Origin: Firmicutes bacterium CAG:884
GTDB taxonomy: Bacteria; Bacillota_I; Bacilli_A; RF39; UBA660
Direction: 5' to 3'
DNA length: 35,919 bases
Assembly: GCA_000433875.1 (NCBI GenBank)
Contig: HF993311.1
Location: 1 to 35,919, forward strand
Part shown: piece by piece, positions 1 through 7,885 of the stretch
Layout: each line of letters begins with the position of its first letter
How positions within the stretch are numbered: the first letter of the stretch is position 1
Position numbers and translations under genes: made by a program
Notes under the pieces: model-generated
The model's input: the letters and a program-made list of their open reading frames with translations, nothing else
Databases searched by the model: none
Told to the model about the DNA's origin: nothing

Positions 1-12
1 TCATCATTCTTA

Positions 13-101
13 TGTTTCACGTGGAACATTGTTTTTATTATCAGGCCTATGTTTCACGTGGAACATTATTATATTATTATTCCTATGTTTCACGTGGAAC
101 A
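13..101. promoter_or_regulatory. parS: Cluster of three parS centromere sites
   Basis: The 16-mer TGTTTCACGTGGAACA occurs three times, at 13-28, 50-65 and 86-101, with no mismatch among copies and spacings of 37 and 36 bp. Its reverse complement, TGTTCCACGTGAAACA, fits the Bacillus parS consensus TGTTNCACGTGAAACA exactly. These are loading sites for a ParB/Spo0J clamp, expected near the origin. No ParA/ParB pair lies in this window; the only ParB-family gene here is noc, which reads a different site. Confidence 0.93.
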
Positions 102-297
102 TTATCTACTATTATTTCTATATTACATATAAAACATAAGTATATAAATATAAACATTTTACAATAATTATTAAATATTCTCATTTTACTCGAAGAAAGT
201 TATTAACATATGCTTATTCATACCTTGATAATGCACATTCAAGGTATGAATTAACTGTTTTTTTAAAAGAAGTTATCAACAAAATGACTAAAATCAT
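102..297. other. Intergenic region left of gyrA with two DnaA-box-like sites
   Basis: No gene is visible in this stretch. It holds TTATTAACA at 200-208 and TTATCAACA at 273-281, the same words that form the origin box clusters, plus the hairpin listed separately. The rest is AT-rich filler. A role in DnaA titration or origin architecture is inference only. Confidence 0.45.
217..264 (+). terminator. Strong hairpin with T-tract, plus-strand direction
   Basis: Perfect 12-bp arms TTCATACCTTGA (217-228) and TCAAGGTATGAA (239-250) enclose a 10-nt loop. A run of seven T follows a few bases later on the plus strand only. It would end a transcript entering from the left edge, so a plus-strand gene convergent to gyrA may lie just outside the window. 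Confidence 0.6.
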
Positions 298-321
298 AAA
301 AAAAGAGGAATTATTCCTCTT
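298..321 (-). terminator. gyrA terminator
   Basis: Arms AAGAGGAA (303-310) and TTCCTCTT (314-321) form a hairpin that overlaps the gyrA stop codon. On the minus strand it is followed by seven T (298-304). This is a standard intrinsic terminator for the recF-gyrB-gyrA transcript. Confidence 0.8.
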
Positions 322-2845
322 CAATTGCTTCACTAGCAACAATTTCTGCAGAGCCAACCTTTTGGTCCTCACGCAAATTAATTAATTTAACACCCTGTGC
401 TACTCTACCCGTTTTAGAAACCTGATTCAAAGGCAATCTAATAATTGTACCACTATTAGTAATAATCATTAAATCGCAATCATCTTTTATTGCTTTAAAA
501 GCAACAATATTTCCATTCTTTTCAGTAATATTTAAAGCTTTAACACCTTTACTACCTCTATGAGTCATACGGTATTCAGAAACATTAGTCTTTTTACCAT
601 AACCATTTTCAGTAATTATCAAAACTAATTGGTCAGCATCAAATATTTCCATTCCAATACATTTAGAGTTATCAACATTTATACCCTTTACACCAGAAGC
701 TGTACGACCCATAACACGAATCTCGTTTTCAACAAATCGAATCATACGGCCATCACTAGTTGCTAACATAACCTCATTCGAACCATTTGTTTTATTAACA
801 GAAATAAGTTCATCATCTTCGCGTAATGAAATTGCTATCTTACCACTAGTTCTAATATTTTCAAACTCTTCTAAAGGAGTTCTCTTAACAATACCATTTT
901 GTGTACAGAATACTAAATATTCATTCTTTTCATCGGCAGAAACCATTGTCATTGCTTTAATTTTCTCATCCTTCGCTAAAGGAAGTAAATTAATAATAGG
1001 TAATCCCTTAGATTGTCTACTATATAAAGGAACTTCATATCCTTTCATACGATATACACGACCCTTATTACTAAAGAACATCAAGTAATCATGAGTTGTC
1101 ATATTAATCATATGTTCGGCGAAATCTTCTTCATTAGTAGTCATGCCCTTTATACCTACACCACCACGATTTTGCGATTTATAAGTATCTGATGTAACTC
1201 TCTTAATATAGCCCTTGTTAGTTAATGTAACAATAATATCTTCAACAGGAATCAAGGATTCATCCTCTATATAATCAATTGCTGTCATATCAATATGAGT
1301 TCTACGTTCATCAGCATATTTTTCTTTAATTTCAAGCATTTCTTTCTTAATAATATCTAAAACCATTTGTTCAGATCCAAGAATTTCTTTATATTTTCCA
1401 ATTATTTCAAGAAGTTCATTCAATTCTTCCAAAACCTTATCAATTTCCATACCTGTTAATTTTCTTAACTTCATTTCAAGAATAGCATTAGACTGAATAT
1501 CATCCAAACTAAATTGATTATGTAATTTTTCTTTAGCAATTACATCAGTTTTAGATCCTCTAATTATCTTAATCACTTCATCTATATTATCAAGTGCTAT
1601 CTTTAAGCCTTCTAAGATATGAACACGCTCTTCAGCTTTATTCAAATCAAATCTTGTTCTTCTAATAATAACTTCCTTTTGGAAATCAATATATTTAGAA
1701 ATAATATCTTTTAACCCTAGTGTTCTAGGAGTTAAACCATCTAGCATTAATAATGTAATACCATAAGTAACCTGAAAATCAGTATGTTTATATAAATTAT
1801 TTAAAACAACTTGTGGATTAGCCTCTCTTTTAAGCGTGATGATTATTTTAACACCATCTTTTAAATCAATATGATAATCAGCAATTCCTTCAATTGTCTT
1901 GTTATGAACAAGTTCAGCAAGTTTAGTTTTTAAATCTAAAGTATTAACACCATAAGGAACTTCAGTAACAATTATTTCATTATGACCATCTACTTCTTCA
2001 ATTGAAGCCTTACTTCTAATCGTAATTGTTCCCTTACCTGTATCATAAGCCTTCTTTATACCAGAATTACCAAGGATAACTGCACCCGTTGGAAAGTCAG
2101 GTCCTTTAATGTATTGCATTAAACCCAAGGTATCAATGTCAGGGTTATCAATATATGCAACACAACCATCTATTACCTCTCCTAAATTATGAGGAGGAAT
2201 ATTTGTAGCCATACCAACAGCAATACCCATTGTTCCATTTACTAAAATATTAGGAAACCTTGAAGGTAAAACCTGTGGTTCCTTGCTTTCCTCATCAAAA
2301 TTAGGAACCATATTAACTGTATCTTTATAAATATCTCTAAGTAATTCAAGAGAAATCTTAGAAAGACGTGCTTCTGTATAACGCATTGCCGCAGCACCAT
2401 CGCCATCAATATTACCAAAGTTACCATGTCCATCGACAAGTGGAGCGCGATAAGAAAAGTCTTGAGCCATTCTTACCATTGCTTCATAAATTGAAGAATC
2501 TCCATGTGGATGATAGTGTCCCATAACATAACCAACCGTTGTAGCAGATTTTCTATGAGGTTTATCAGGAGTATAGCCACACTCTAGCATTGACCACAAA
2601 ATACGCCTGTGAACGGGTTTTAAACCATCCCTAAGGTCTGGTAAAGCACGCGATGCAATAACGCTCATAGAGTAGTCTAAAAACGATTTTTCAATTTCAT
2701 TAACAATATTATTTTCTGATAAACTATCTCTTTCGTGAAAAGTACCACCATAGATGTTTTCATCTTCACTTTTTTCAGTATCATTATCAATAACTTCATC
2801 ATTAATATCTTGTTCATTTATATTTTCTAATTCATTATTATCCAT
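311..2845 (-). CDS. gyrA: DNA gyrase subunit A
   Basis: This is the breakage-reunion subunit of gyrase, which with GyrB introduces negative supercoils using ATP. The 844-residue protein shows the N-terminal winged-helix core, the quinolone-determining stretch HPHGDSSIYEAM with Ser117 and Glu121 at the usual resistance positions (both wild-type-like), and the active-site Tyr156 in RYTEARL. The GyrA-box is QNRGGVG at 558-564, followed by six beta-pinwheel blades and an acidic tail. The N-terminus carries about 25 more acidic residues than B. subtilis GyrA. The ATG at 2845 has a G-rich ribosome site about 8 bases upstream, and gyrB ends 9 bp before it. Separation from topoisomerase IV ParC rests on gene order and the GyrA-box. 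Confidence 0.97.
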   Translation of the reverse strand: MDNNELENINEQDINDEVIDNDTEKSEDENIYGGTFHERDSLSENNIVNEIEKSFLDYSMSVIASRALPDLRDGLKPVHRRILWSMLECGYTPDKPHRKSATTVGYVMGHYHPHGDSSIYEAMVRMAQDFSYRAPLVDGHGNFGNIDGDGAAAMRYTEARLSKISLELLRDIYKDTVNMVPNFDEESKEPQVLPSRFPNILVNGTMGIAVGMATNIPPHNLGEVIDGCVAYIDNPDIDTLGLMQYIKGPDFPTGAVILGNSGIKKAYDTGKGTITIRSKASIEEVDGHNEIIVTEVPYGVNTLDLKTKLAELVHNKTIEGIADYHIDLKDGVKIIITLKREANPQVVLNNLYKHTDFQVTYGITLLMLDGLTPRTLGLKDIISKYIDFQKEVIIRRTRFDLNKAEERVHILEGLKIALDNIDEVIKIIRGSKTDVIAKEKLHNQFSLDDIQSNAILEMKLRKLTGMEIDKVLEELNELLEIIGKYKEILGSEQMVLDIIKKEMLEIKEKYADERRTHIDMTAIDYIEDESLIPVEDIIVTLTNKGYIKRVTSDTYKSQNRGGVGIKGMTTNEEDFAEHMINMTTHDYLMFFSNKGRVYRMKGYEVPLYSRQSKGLPIINLLPLAKDEKIKAMTMVSADEKNEYLVFCTQNGIVKRTPLEEFENIRTSGKIAISLREDDELISVNKTNGSNEVMLATSDGRMIRFVENEIRVMGRTASGVKGINVDNSKCIGMEIFDADQLVLIITENGYGKKTNVSEYRMTHRGSKGVKALNITEKNGNIVAFKAIKDDCDLMIITNSGTIIRLPLNQVSKTGRVAQGVKLINLREDQKVGSAEIVASEAIEEE

Positions 2846-2854
2846 AAATACCCC

Positions 2855-4786
2855 CTATATATCTAGATTTTGAACATATCCAGCCTTTTCTTCGATAAAC
2901 TGTCTTCTAGGTCCAACATCTTCTCCCATTAATTTTTCAAATGCAGCATCTGCAGCAATACAATCACTAACAGTAATTCTACGCAAAGTTCTCTTTTCAA
3001 TATCCATTGTAGTTTCATTCAATTCAGCTGCATCCATTTCTCCTAAACCTTTCATACGTGCAATACTAGCTCTTGCTCTAACCTTTTCATCTAATGAATT
3101 CAAATATTCTTTAAGTTCAATTTCATCTAGTACATATTTACGTGTTTTACCGTGCATTACTCTAAATAATGGTGGTTGCGCAGCATATACATGTCCAGCT
3201 TCAACAATTGGTTTAAAAAACCTATAGAAAAGCGTTAAAAGCAATACTCTAATATGAGCACCATCAACATCGGCATCGGTCATAATAATAATCTTATTAT
3301 ATCTTAATTTAGTTATATCAAATTCTTCACCAATACCAGTTCCAAAAGCTGTTATTATTGTTCTAATTTCTTCATTTTGTAAGGCCTTATCAAGGCGAGC
3401 CTTTTCAACATTAAGAATTTTACCTCTAAGTGGCAGAATAGCTTGAGTCATTGCATCACGGCACTTTTTAGCGCTTCCGCCAGCAGAATCTCCTTCGACT
3501 ATAAATATTTCCGAAATTGAATGATCTTTACTTTTACAATCAACAAGTTTTCCATAAAAATTACTAATTGCTAAATCACTTTTTCTAGCAACTTCTCTGG
3601 CCCTTTTAGCAGCATTTCTGCCTCTACACGCAATAATACATTTTTCAACAATTACTTTAGCTTGCGCTGGGTTTTCTAGTAAAAATCTTTCAAATCCAGC
3701 TGAAAAAACATTATCAGCAAGTTTCCTTACCTCTGAATTACCAAGTCTTCCTTTTGTTTGACCCTCAAATTGTGGATTTGGATGTTTACAAGAAATAATC
3801 ATTGTAAGACCTTCTTTAACATCATCACCAATTAAGGCTTCATCCTTCTCTTTTAATAATCCTACTTTTCTAGCATAATTATTAATAACTCTTGTAAGTG
3901 CTCTACGAACACCTTCTTCATGAGTACCACCATCATGTGTATTAATGTTATTAACAAATGAATAAATATTAGCGTTATAACTAGTATTATATTGCATTGC
4001 AACTTCAAAGAATACCCCATCTTCAGATCCTTCTAAATGAATAATATCTTCGTGAATAGGAGTTTTATTTTGGTTAATAAATTTAACATACTCAGATATA
4101 CCACCTTCATACATAAAGGTTTCACCTGTAGTATCTTCCATATCACGATCATCACGCAAAGTAATTTTTAAACCTCTATTTAAAAATGCTAATTCACGAA
4201 TTCTAACCTTTAAAGTATCATAATCGTATATATCAGTATCAAATATCTCTGGATCTGGTTTAAATGTAACTGTTGTGCCTGTTCTATTTTCTTCACAATC
4301 ACCAATTACTTTAAGTGGTGCGACTATATGACCACCATTTTCAAATCGAACAAAATAAATTTTACCATTTTTATATACTTTTACTTCTACCCATTTACTT
4401 AATGCATTAACAACACTAGCACCAACGCCATGAAGACCACCAGATACCTTATAGCCTCCACCTCCGAATTTTCCTCCTGCGTGTAATACTGTGTAAACAG
4501 TTTCTACTGTTGAAATACCCGTTTTGGGATGAATATCAACTGGTATACCTCTTCCATCATCTTTTACTGTAACAGAATTATCTTTATTTATAATTACTTC
4601 TATATGTTTACAATAACCAGCCAAAGCTTCATCAATTGAATTATCAACAATTTCCCAAACTAAGTGATGTAAGCCTTTTACATCTGTTGTACCGATATAC
4701 ATACCGGGTCTTTTTCTTACTGCTTCCAATCCCTCAAGGACTTGAATATCAGCAGCATCATAATGTTGCTCATTTTTCATTTTCAC
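2855..4786 (-). CDS. gyrB: DNA gyrase subunit B
   Basis: This is the ATPase subunit of gyrase, 643 residues. Visible motifs are the GHKL ATP site (WEIVDNSIDEA near 44-54 with Glu45 and Asn49, then GRGIP and GGLHGVGASVVNALS), the transducer domain, and the TOPRIM domain with EGDSAGGSAK, PLRGKILNVEKAR and DADVDGAH. The first codon is GTG, whose GTGA overlaps the recF stop TGA, implying translational coupling. An ATG two codons downstream is an alternative start using the same Shine-Dalgarno sequence (AGGAGAGGTGA, inside the recF end). The gene order recF-gyrB-gyrA matches Bacillus, but remB (yaaB) is absent between recF and gyrB. Confidence 0.97.
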   Translation of the reverse strand: MKMKNEQHYDAADIQVLEGLEAVRKRPGMYIGTTDVKGLHHLVWEIVDNSIDEALAGYCKHIEVIINKDNSVTVKDDGRGIPVDIHPKTGISTVETVYTVLHAGGKFGGGGYKVSGGLHGVGASVVNALSKWVEVKVYKNGKIYFVRFENGGHIVAPLKVIGDCEENRTGTTVTFKPDPEIFDTDIYDYDTLKVRIRELAFLNRGLKITLRDDRDMEDTTGETFMYEGGISEYVKFINQNKTPIHEDIIHLEGSEDGVFFEVAMQYNTSYNANIYSFVNNINTHDGGTHEEGVRRALTRVINNYARKVGLLKEKDEALIGDDVKEGLTMIISCKHPNPQFEGQTKGRLGNSEVRKLADNVFSAGFERFLLENPAQAKVIVEKCIIACRGRNAAKRAREVARKSDLAISNFYGKLVDCKSKDHSISEIFIVEGDSAGGSAKKCRDAMTQAILPLRGKILNVEKARLDKALQNEEIRTIITAFGTGIGEEFDITKLRYNKIIIMTDADVDGAHIRVLLLTLFYRFFKPIVEAGHVYAAQPPLFRVMHGKTRKYVLDEIELKEYLNSLDEKVRARASIARMKGLGEMDAAELNETTMDIEKRTLRRITVSDCIAADAAFEKLMGEDVGPRRQFIEEKAGYVQNLDI

Positions 4787-5898
4787 TTCACCTCTCCTGA
4801 AACAACTACATTTCCATTTTCTACTTTAAATATTTTAGCTTTTTTAACTAATTCTTCATTTAAATTGCTTAAATCAGTCGTAGTTATAAAAGTTTGAACA
4901 TTTTCATATATATATTCAAATAAATTAGTTCTTTTTTCAAAATCTAATTCACTAAATACATCATCCAATAACAAAATAGGAACAACCCTATCATATTTGC
5001 GCAAAATCTCTATTGAAGCCATTTTTAAAGCAATTACAGCCATTCTTTGTTGACCTTGTGAACAAAACTTTTTCATTTCTTTATTATCAAGAAAGAACTC
5101 AAGATCATCTTTTTGCGGACCAATTAATGTTGAACCAACAATTAATTCTTTATCAATATTTGAATCAAATCTATTATTAAGGGTATCTTCTAAATTATCA
5201 TCAATAATAACATCCGTTTTATAATTAAGTTTAAGTCCTTTATATCCTGTAAGTTTAAAATAAATATCTTCAATAAAATCATTTAATCTTTCAACATACT
5301 TTTTGCGGCTTTTATAGATATAAACAATTTTGTTAATTAAAAACTTCGTAAGAATATCTAAATATGCCCTATCAACAGTAAATCCACTAAGAGAATTTTT
5401 TAAAATATTATTCCTTTTTTTCAAAATATTATTAAATTCATTCAAAACGCTATAATATTTACTGCCAATAAGCGAAAATTGTTCAATTTGAACATCTAAA
5501 TATTCTCTTCTTTCTTGCGGTAAACCCTTAATAATATTCAAATCTTCTGGACAAAATAAAATAACTTTCATTTTTCCAATAAAATCATCCATTTTTAGTG
5601 TTTTTTTACCATCAATAAAACATTTTTTACGATTTTTAACATAATCTATTTGCAAATTATAATTATACTCATTTTCAATTAAACCATTAACTCTAAAAAA
5701 ATCTTTATTTTCCATTAATAATTCGACATCAAATGAAGTACGATGAGACTTGGTAATACCTAAAAAATAAATGGCTTCAAGCAAATTAGTTTTTCCTTGA
5801 GCATTTTTCCCATAAAATATGTTAATTTTATTACTAAAATCTAATCTTACATACTCATAATTGCGCAAATTAACAATTTCTAAATTTTTTAATACCAT
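4783..5898 (-). CDS. recF: RecF recombination mediator ATPase
   Basis: RecF is an SMC/ABC-type ATPase that loads RecA at single-strand gaps. The 371-residue protein has Walker A GKNAQGKTN at 30-38, the family block VGSTLIGPQKDDLEF, the signature CSQGQQR and Walker B LLLDDVFSELD, all in normal order and at normal length. The ATG at 5898 is preceded by AAGGAAAAAGG. It heads the recF-gyrB-gyrA unit from its own promoter at 5971-5980. In B. subtilis the S4-domain gene yaaA lies between dnaN and recF; here comK occupies that gap. Confidence 0.96.
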   Translation of the reverse strand: MVLKNLEIVNLRNYEYVRLDFSNKINIFYGKNAQGKTNLLEAIYFLGITKSHRTSFDVELLMENKDFFRVNGLIENEYNYNLQIDYVKNRKKCFIDGKKTLKMDDFIGKMKVILFCPEDLNIIKGLPQERREYLDVQIEQFSLIGSKYYSVLNEFNNILKKRNNILKNSLSGFTVDRAYLDILTKFLINKIVYIYKSRKKYVERLNDFIEDIYFKLTGYKGLKLNYKTDVIIDDNLEDTLNNRFDSNIDKELIVGSTLIGPQKDDLEFFLDNKEMKKFCSQGQQRMAVIALKMASIEILRKYDRVVPILLLDDVFSELDFEKRTNLFEYIYENVQTFITTTDLSNLNEELVKKAKIFKVENGNVVVSGEVK

Positions 5899-5970
5899 AA
5901 TTTTGCCTTTTTCCTTATTTTACGATTTTAAGGCCTTTTGGGATTTTCAAGTATACCCATACCTCAATAA

Positions 5971-5980
5971 CATTATATCA
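5971..5980 (-). promoter_or_regulatory. Extended -10 promoter for recF-gyrB-gyrA
   Basis: On the minus strand the sequence reads TGATATAATG, an extended -10 (TGn plus a perfect TATAAT at 5972-5977). No convincing -35 is seen, as expected for extended -10 promoters. It lies between the comK terminator and recF, leaving a leader of about 65 nt. Confidence 0.65.
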
Positions 5981-6003
5981 CAAAAAAAGACTAAATAAAA
6001 GTC

Positions 6004-6028
6004 AAAAATGAGGTATTTCCTCATTTTT
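6004..6028 (-). terminator. comK terminator
   Basis: Perfect arms AAAAATGAGG (6004-6013) and CCTCATTTTT (6019-6028) enclose a TATTT loop and overlap the comK stop codon. Downstream on the minus strand the sequence is T-rich. It separates comK from recF. Confidence 0.75.
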
Positions 6029-6476
6029 ATTGCTTTTGTCGATCGTATAATATACAACTTAACCTTGTAGCTCTGAGCATTTGGTTTTCAATACTATCAA
6101 ATGAACTTTCAAGTATTAATTCGTATCCTGTTTTAAATAATATTTTCGCGCCTAATTCGTGTTTAACAACCTTATCAACATTCGTTATTGAAAACCAAGA
6201 ACATTTTGTAAATTTCGGTGATGAAATTGGAAATAATATTATTGGTTTTGATTCTTCAACAATAATTGGTAATTTATAAGAGCATCCTAGCATAGATCTT
6301 GTTGCTTCACATCTTCCTTCATAAGTTGAACCATAATATTTACAACTATTTTCGACGATTTCAAGTGATGACATTGAAACATAAAATTCTCTTTCTTTTT
6401 CAATAATTCTTGACAATGTTTCACTTACAGCTATTATCGCAAGTGTTGATGAATTAATTTCATATGAATCTAACAT
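6027..6476 (-). CDS. comK: ComK-family competence transcription factor, short form
   Basis: The 149-residue protein aligns by eye with B. subtilis ComK over most of its length: SYEIN..TLAI at the N-terminus, RIIEKEREFYVSMSSLEIVENSCKYYGSTYEGR in the middle (split here only by reading), then PIIVEES, ILFPISSP and FDSIENQMLRA. ComK binds paired AAAAN5TTTT boxes and activates DNA-uptake genes. B. subtilis ComK is 192 residues; here about 40 C-terminal residues are missing, including the region that carries the MecA-binding FMLYPK degron. The start ATG sits behind a strong AAGGAGG. The gene is flanked by terminators on both sides, so it is its own transcription unit. Its position between dnaN and recF is unusual. 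Family call is firm; active competence is not shown. Confidence 0.85.
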   Translation of the reverse strand: MLDSYEINSSTLAIIAVSETLSRIIEKEREFYVSMSSLEIVENSCKYYGSTYEGRCEATRSMLGCSYKLPIIVEESKPIILFPISSPKFTKCSWFSITNVDKVVKHELGAKILFKTGYELILESSFDSIENQMLRATRLSCILYDRQKQ

Positions 6477-6520
6477 AATCCCCCTCCTTTTCAGATTTCA
6501 TGATAAACATGATGAGGCAT

Positions 6521-6567
6521 ATATTAACACCCTACTTTGTCGAAATATGTTGAAATTTGTCGAAAAT
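6521..6567 (-). promoter_or_regulatory. comK promoter region with three 10-bp direct repeats
   Basis: On the minus strand TGTTAATAT (6529-6521) resembles the extended -10 used elsewhere in this window. Upstream, across the -35 zone, the plus-strand reading gives three abutting decamers: TGTCGAAATA (6538-6547), TGTTGAAATT (6548-6557) and TGTCGAAAAT (6558-6567). A 10-bp period places copies on one DNA face, which suggests a cooperative regulator site. The regulator is unknown. Confidence 0.5.
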
Positions 6568-6580
6568 AATAAAAAATTTG

Positions 6581-6610
6581 CAAAAAAAAGAGAAAAAATG
6601 AATTTTTTCT
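6581..6610 (-). terminator. dnaN terminator, AT-only hairpin
   Basis: AGAAAAAA (6591-6598) pairs with TTTTTTCT (6603-6610) around a TGAA loop, followed on the minus strand by CTTTTTTTT. It sits 12 bp past the dnaN stop. The same bases also satisfy AAAA-N5-TTTT, the ComK half-box, but in this base composition that match carries little weight. Confidence 0.55.
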
Positions 6611-6621
6611 TCTTTTTTCAT

Positions 6622-7743
6622 CTAAAATGTTCTAATTGGTACAATTAATTGTGTTAAATCTTCTTGTCCAGGATTTTTAACAATAATTGGTAATAATTCG
6701 CCATTAAATAACAAATTAATCTCATCAGCATTAAATGTTTTAACTGCTTCCATCATATAGCGTGCACTAAAAGATATCACAATATCAGAGTTATTAACAT
6801 TTTTGATGTTAATATTTTCATCAACCATACCAATTTCTGGTACATTTGATGTAATTTTCATTGTATCTCCGCTTGTTTCTAATCTTATAGTATTTTTTTC
6901 ATCATTATTTGAAAGTAAAGATGCCCTATCTATAGCGCCATAAAAATCATTCAAATTAACAATTATAGATACTTTAAACTCATTAGGTACTAACCTTGAT
7001 GTATCAGGGAATGTTGCATTAATAACACTAGTTAAAAACACAATATTGTTAATTTTAAATATAATTTTATTATCAAATACAAACATTCTAACTGCTTCAT
7101 CACTATCTGGTAATAAATGAATCATTTCTTTCAAGTTTCGTGTAGGTAATATTAAATTATAATTTTTATCAAGCGTTTGATCCAAAATTATTTCTTTTTT
7201 AGCAAGTCTATATGAATCAGTTGCTGTACATACTAACTTATTTCCCTCAAAATTAAAGTCAATTCCTGTTAAAGCAGGTCTTGATTCTTGAGTAGAAGAT
7301 GCGAATGATATTTGATTTATTATATTTCTAAAAATATTACTATTAATATTAATACAAGTATCATTTTCTTCCAAATCAATTTCTGGAAATTCATTAACAT
7401 CATTACAATTTAAATAAAATTTTGAATTTTCTGTAAAAATATATAATTTTCCACTATCATCAGTTTCAATATTAATAATTGTATTAGGTAACTTATTAAT
7501 AATATCATAAATAAATCTACCTGCTACAACAGTACTTCCACTTTCATCAATACTTAATATAAGAGACCTATCAATAAGTGTCTTTATTGCTATATTATTA
7601 TCAGTACTAATCATATATAAACCGTCTTCATTTAATTCAAGTTTAATACAGTTTAATATAGGTACTAAGTTTTTATTTGATATACCTCTTATTACATAAT
7701 TTAAATGTTCCATTAAAACATTTTGTTTAATTGCAAATTTCAT
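6622..7743 (-). CDS. dnaN: DNA polymerase III beta sliding clamp
   Basis: This is the ring-shaped processivity clamp that tethers the replicative polymerase and many partners to DNA. At 373 residues it has the normal length for three clamp domains. Recognisable blocks are the N-terminal MKFAIKQ..L, the PALTGIDF stretch, ATDSYRLA in the middle domain, and the C-terminal LIVPIR(T/S) end that lines the partner pocket. The ATG at 7743 has AGGGAGGTT upstream. It follows dnaA at 120 bp in the same direction, the standard dnaA-dnaN order, with the probable unwinding region between them. Confidence 0.97.
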   Translation of the reverse strand: MKFAIKQNVLMEHLNYVIRGISNKNLVPILNCIKLELNEDGLYMISTDNNIAIKTLIDRSLILSIDESGSTVVAGRFIYDIINKLPNTIINIETDDSGKLYIFTENSKFYLNCNDVNEFPEIDLEENDTCININSNIFRNIINQISFASSTQESRPALTGIDFNFEGNKLVCTATDSYRLAKKEIILDQTLDKNYNLILPTRNLKEMIHLLPDSDEAVRMFVFDNKIIFKINNIVFLTSVINATFPDTSRLVPNEFKVSIIVNLNDFYGAIDRASLLSNNDEKNTIRLETSGDTMKITSNVPEIGMVDENINIKNVNNSDIVISFSARYMMEAVKTFNADEINLLFNGELLPIIVKNPGQEDLTQLIVPIRTF

Positions 7744-7756
7744 TTTCTAACCTCCC

Positions 7757-7885
7757 TATTTTTAATAATATTTTATATATATATTATTATTATTAATGTT
7801 GATATTGTTGATAACTCACGAAAAGCCTTATAAAATAATGTTAACATTAGTGTTGATAACTTGTTAATAATTCGAGTTATTAACA
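7757..7885. other. oriC: dnaA-dnaN origin segment: AT-only stretch plus DnaA boxes
   Basis: About 41 bp of uninterrupted A/T (7757-7797) abuts TGTTGATAT (7797-7805) and TGTTGATAA (7806-7814). Further boxes are TGTTGATAA (7851-7859), TGTTAATAA (7862-7870) and TTATTAACA (7877-7885, inside the dnaA end). This resembles the B. subtilis arrangement, where unwinding occurs between dnaA and dnaN. The box word is TTATCAACA rather than TTATCCACA. Assignment as the unwinding element is inferred from position and composition. Confidence 0.7.

Noticed and set aside
13..101. Short CRISPR array
   Set aside because: Only three 16-bp units, the repeat is a known parS word, and spacers are AT-rich with no cas genes.
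6591..6610. ComK box for comK autoregulation
   Set aside because: The AAAAN5TTTT match is part of the dnaN terminator and such matches are expected by chance at this base composition.
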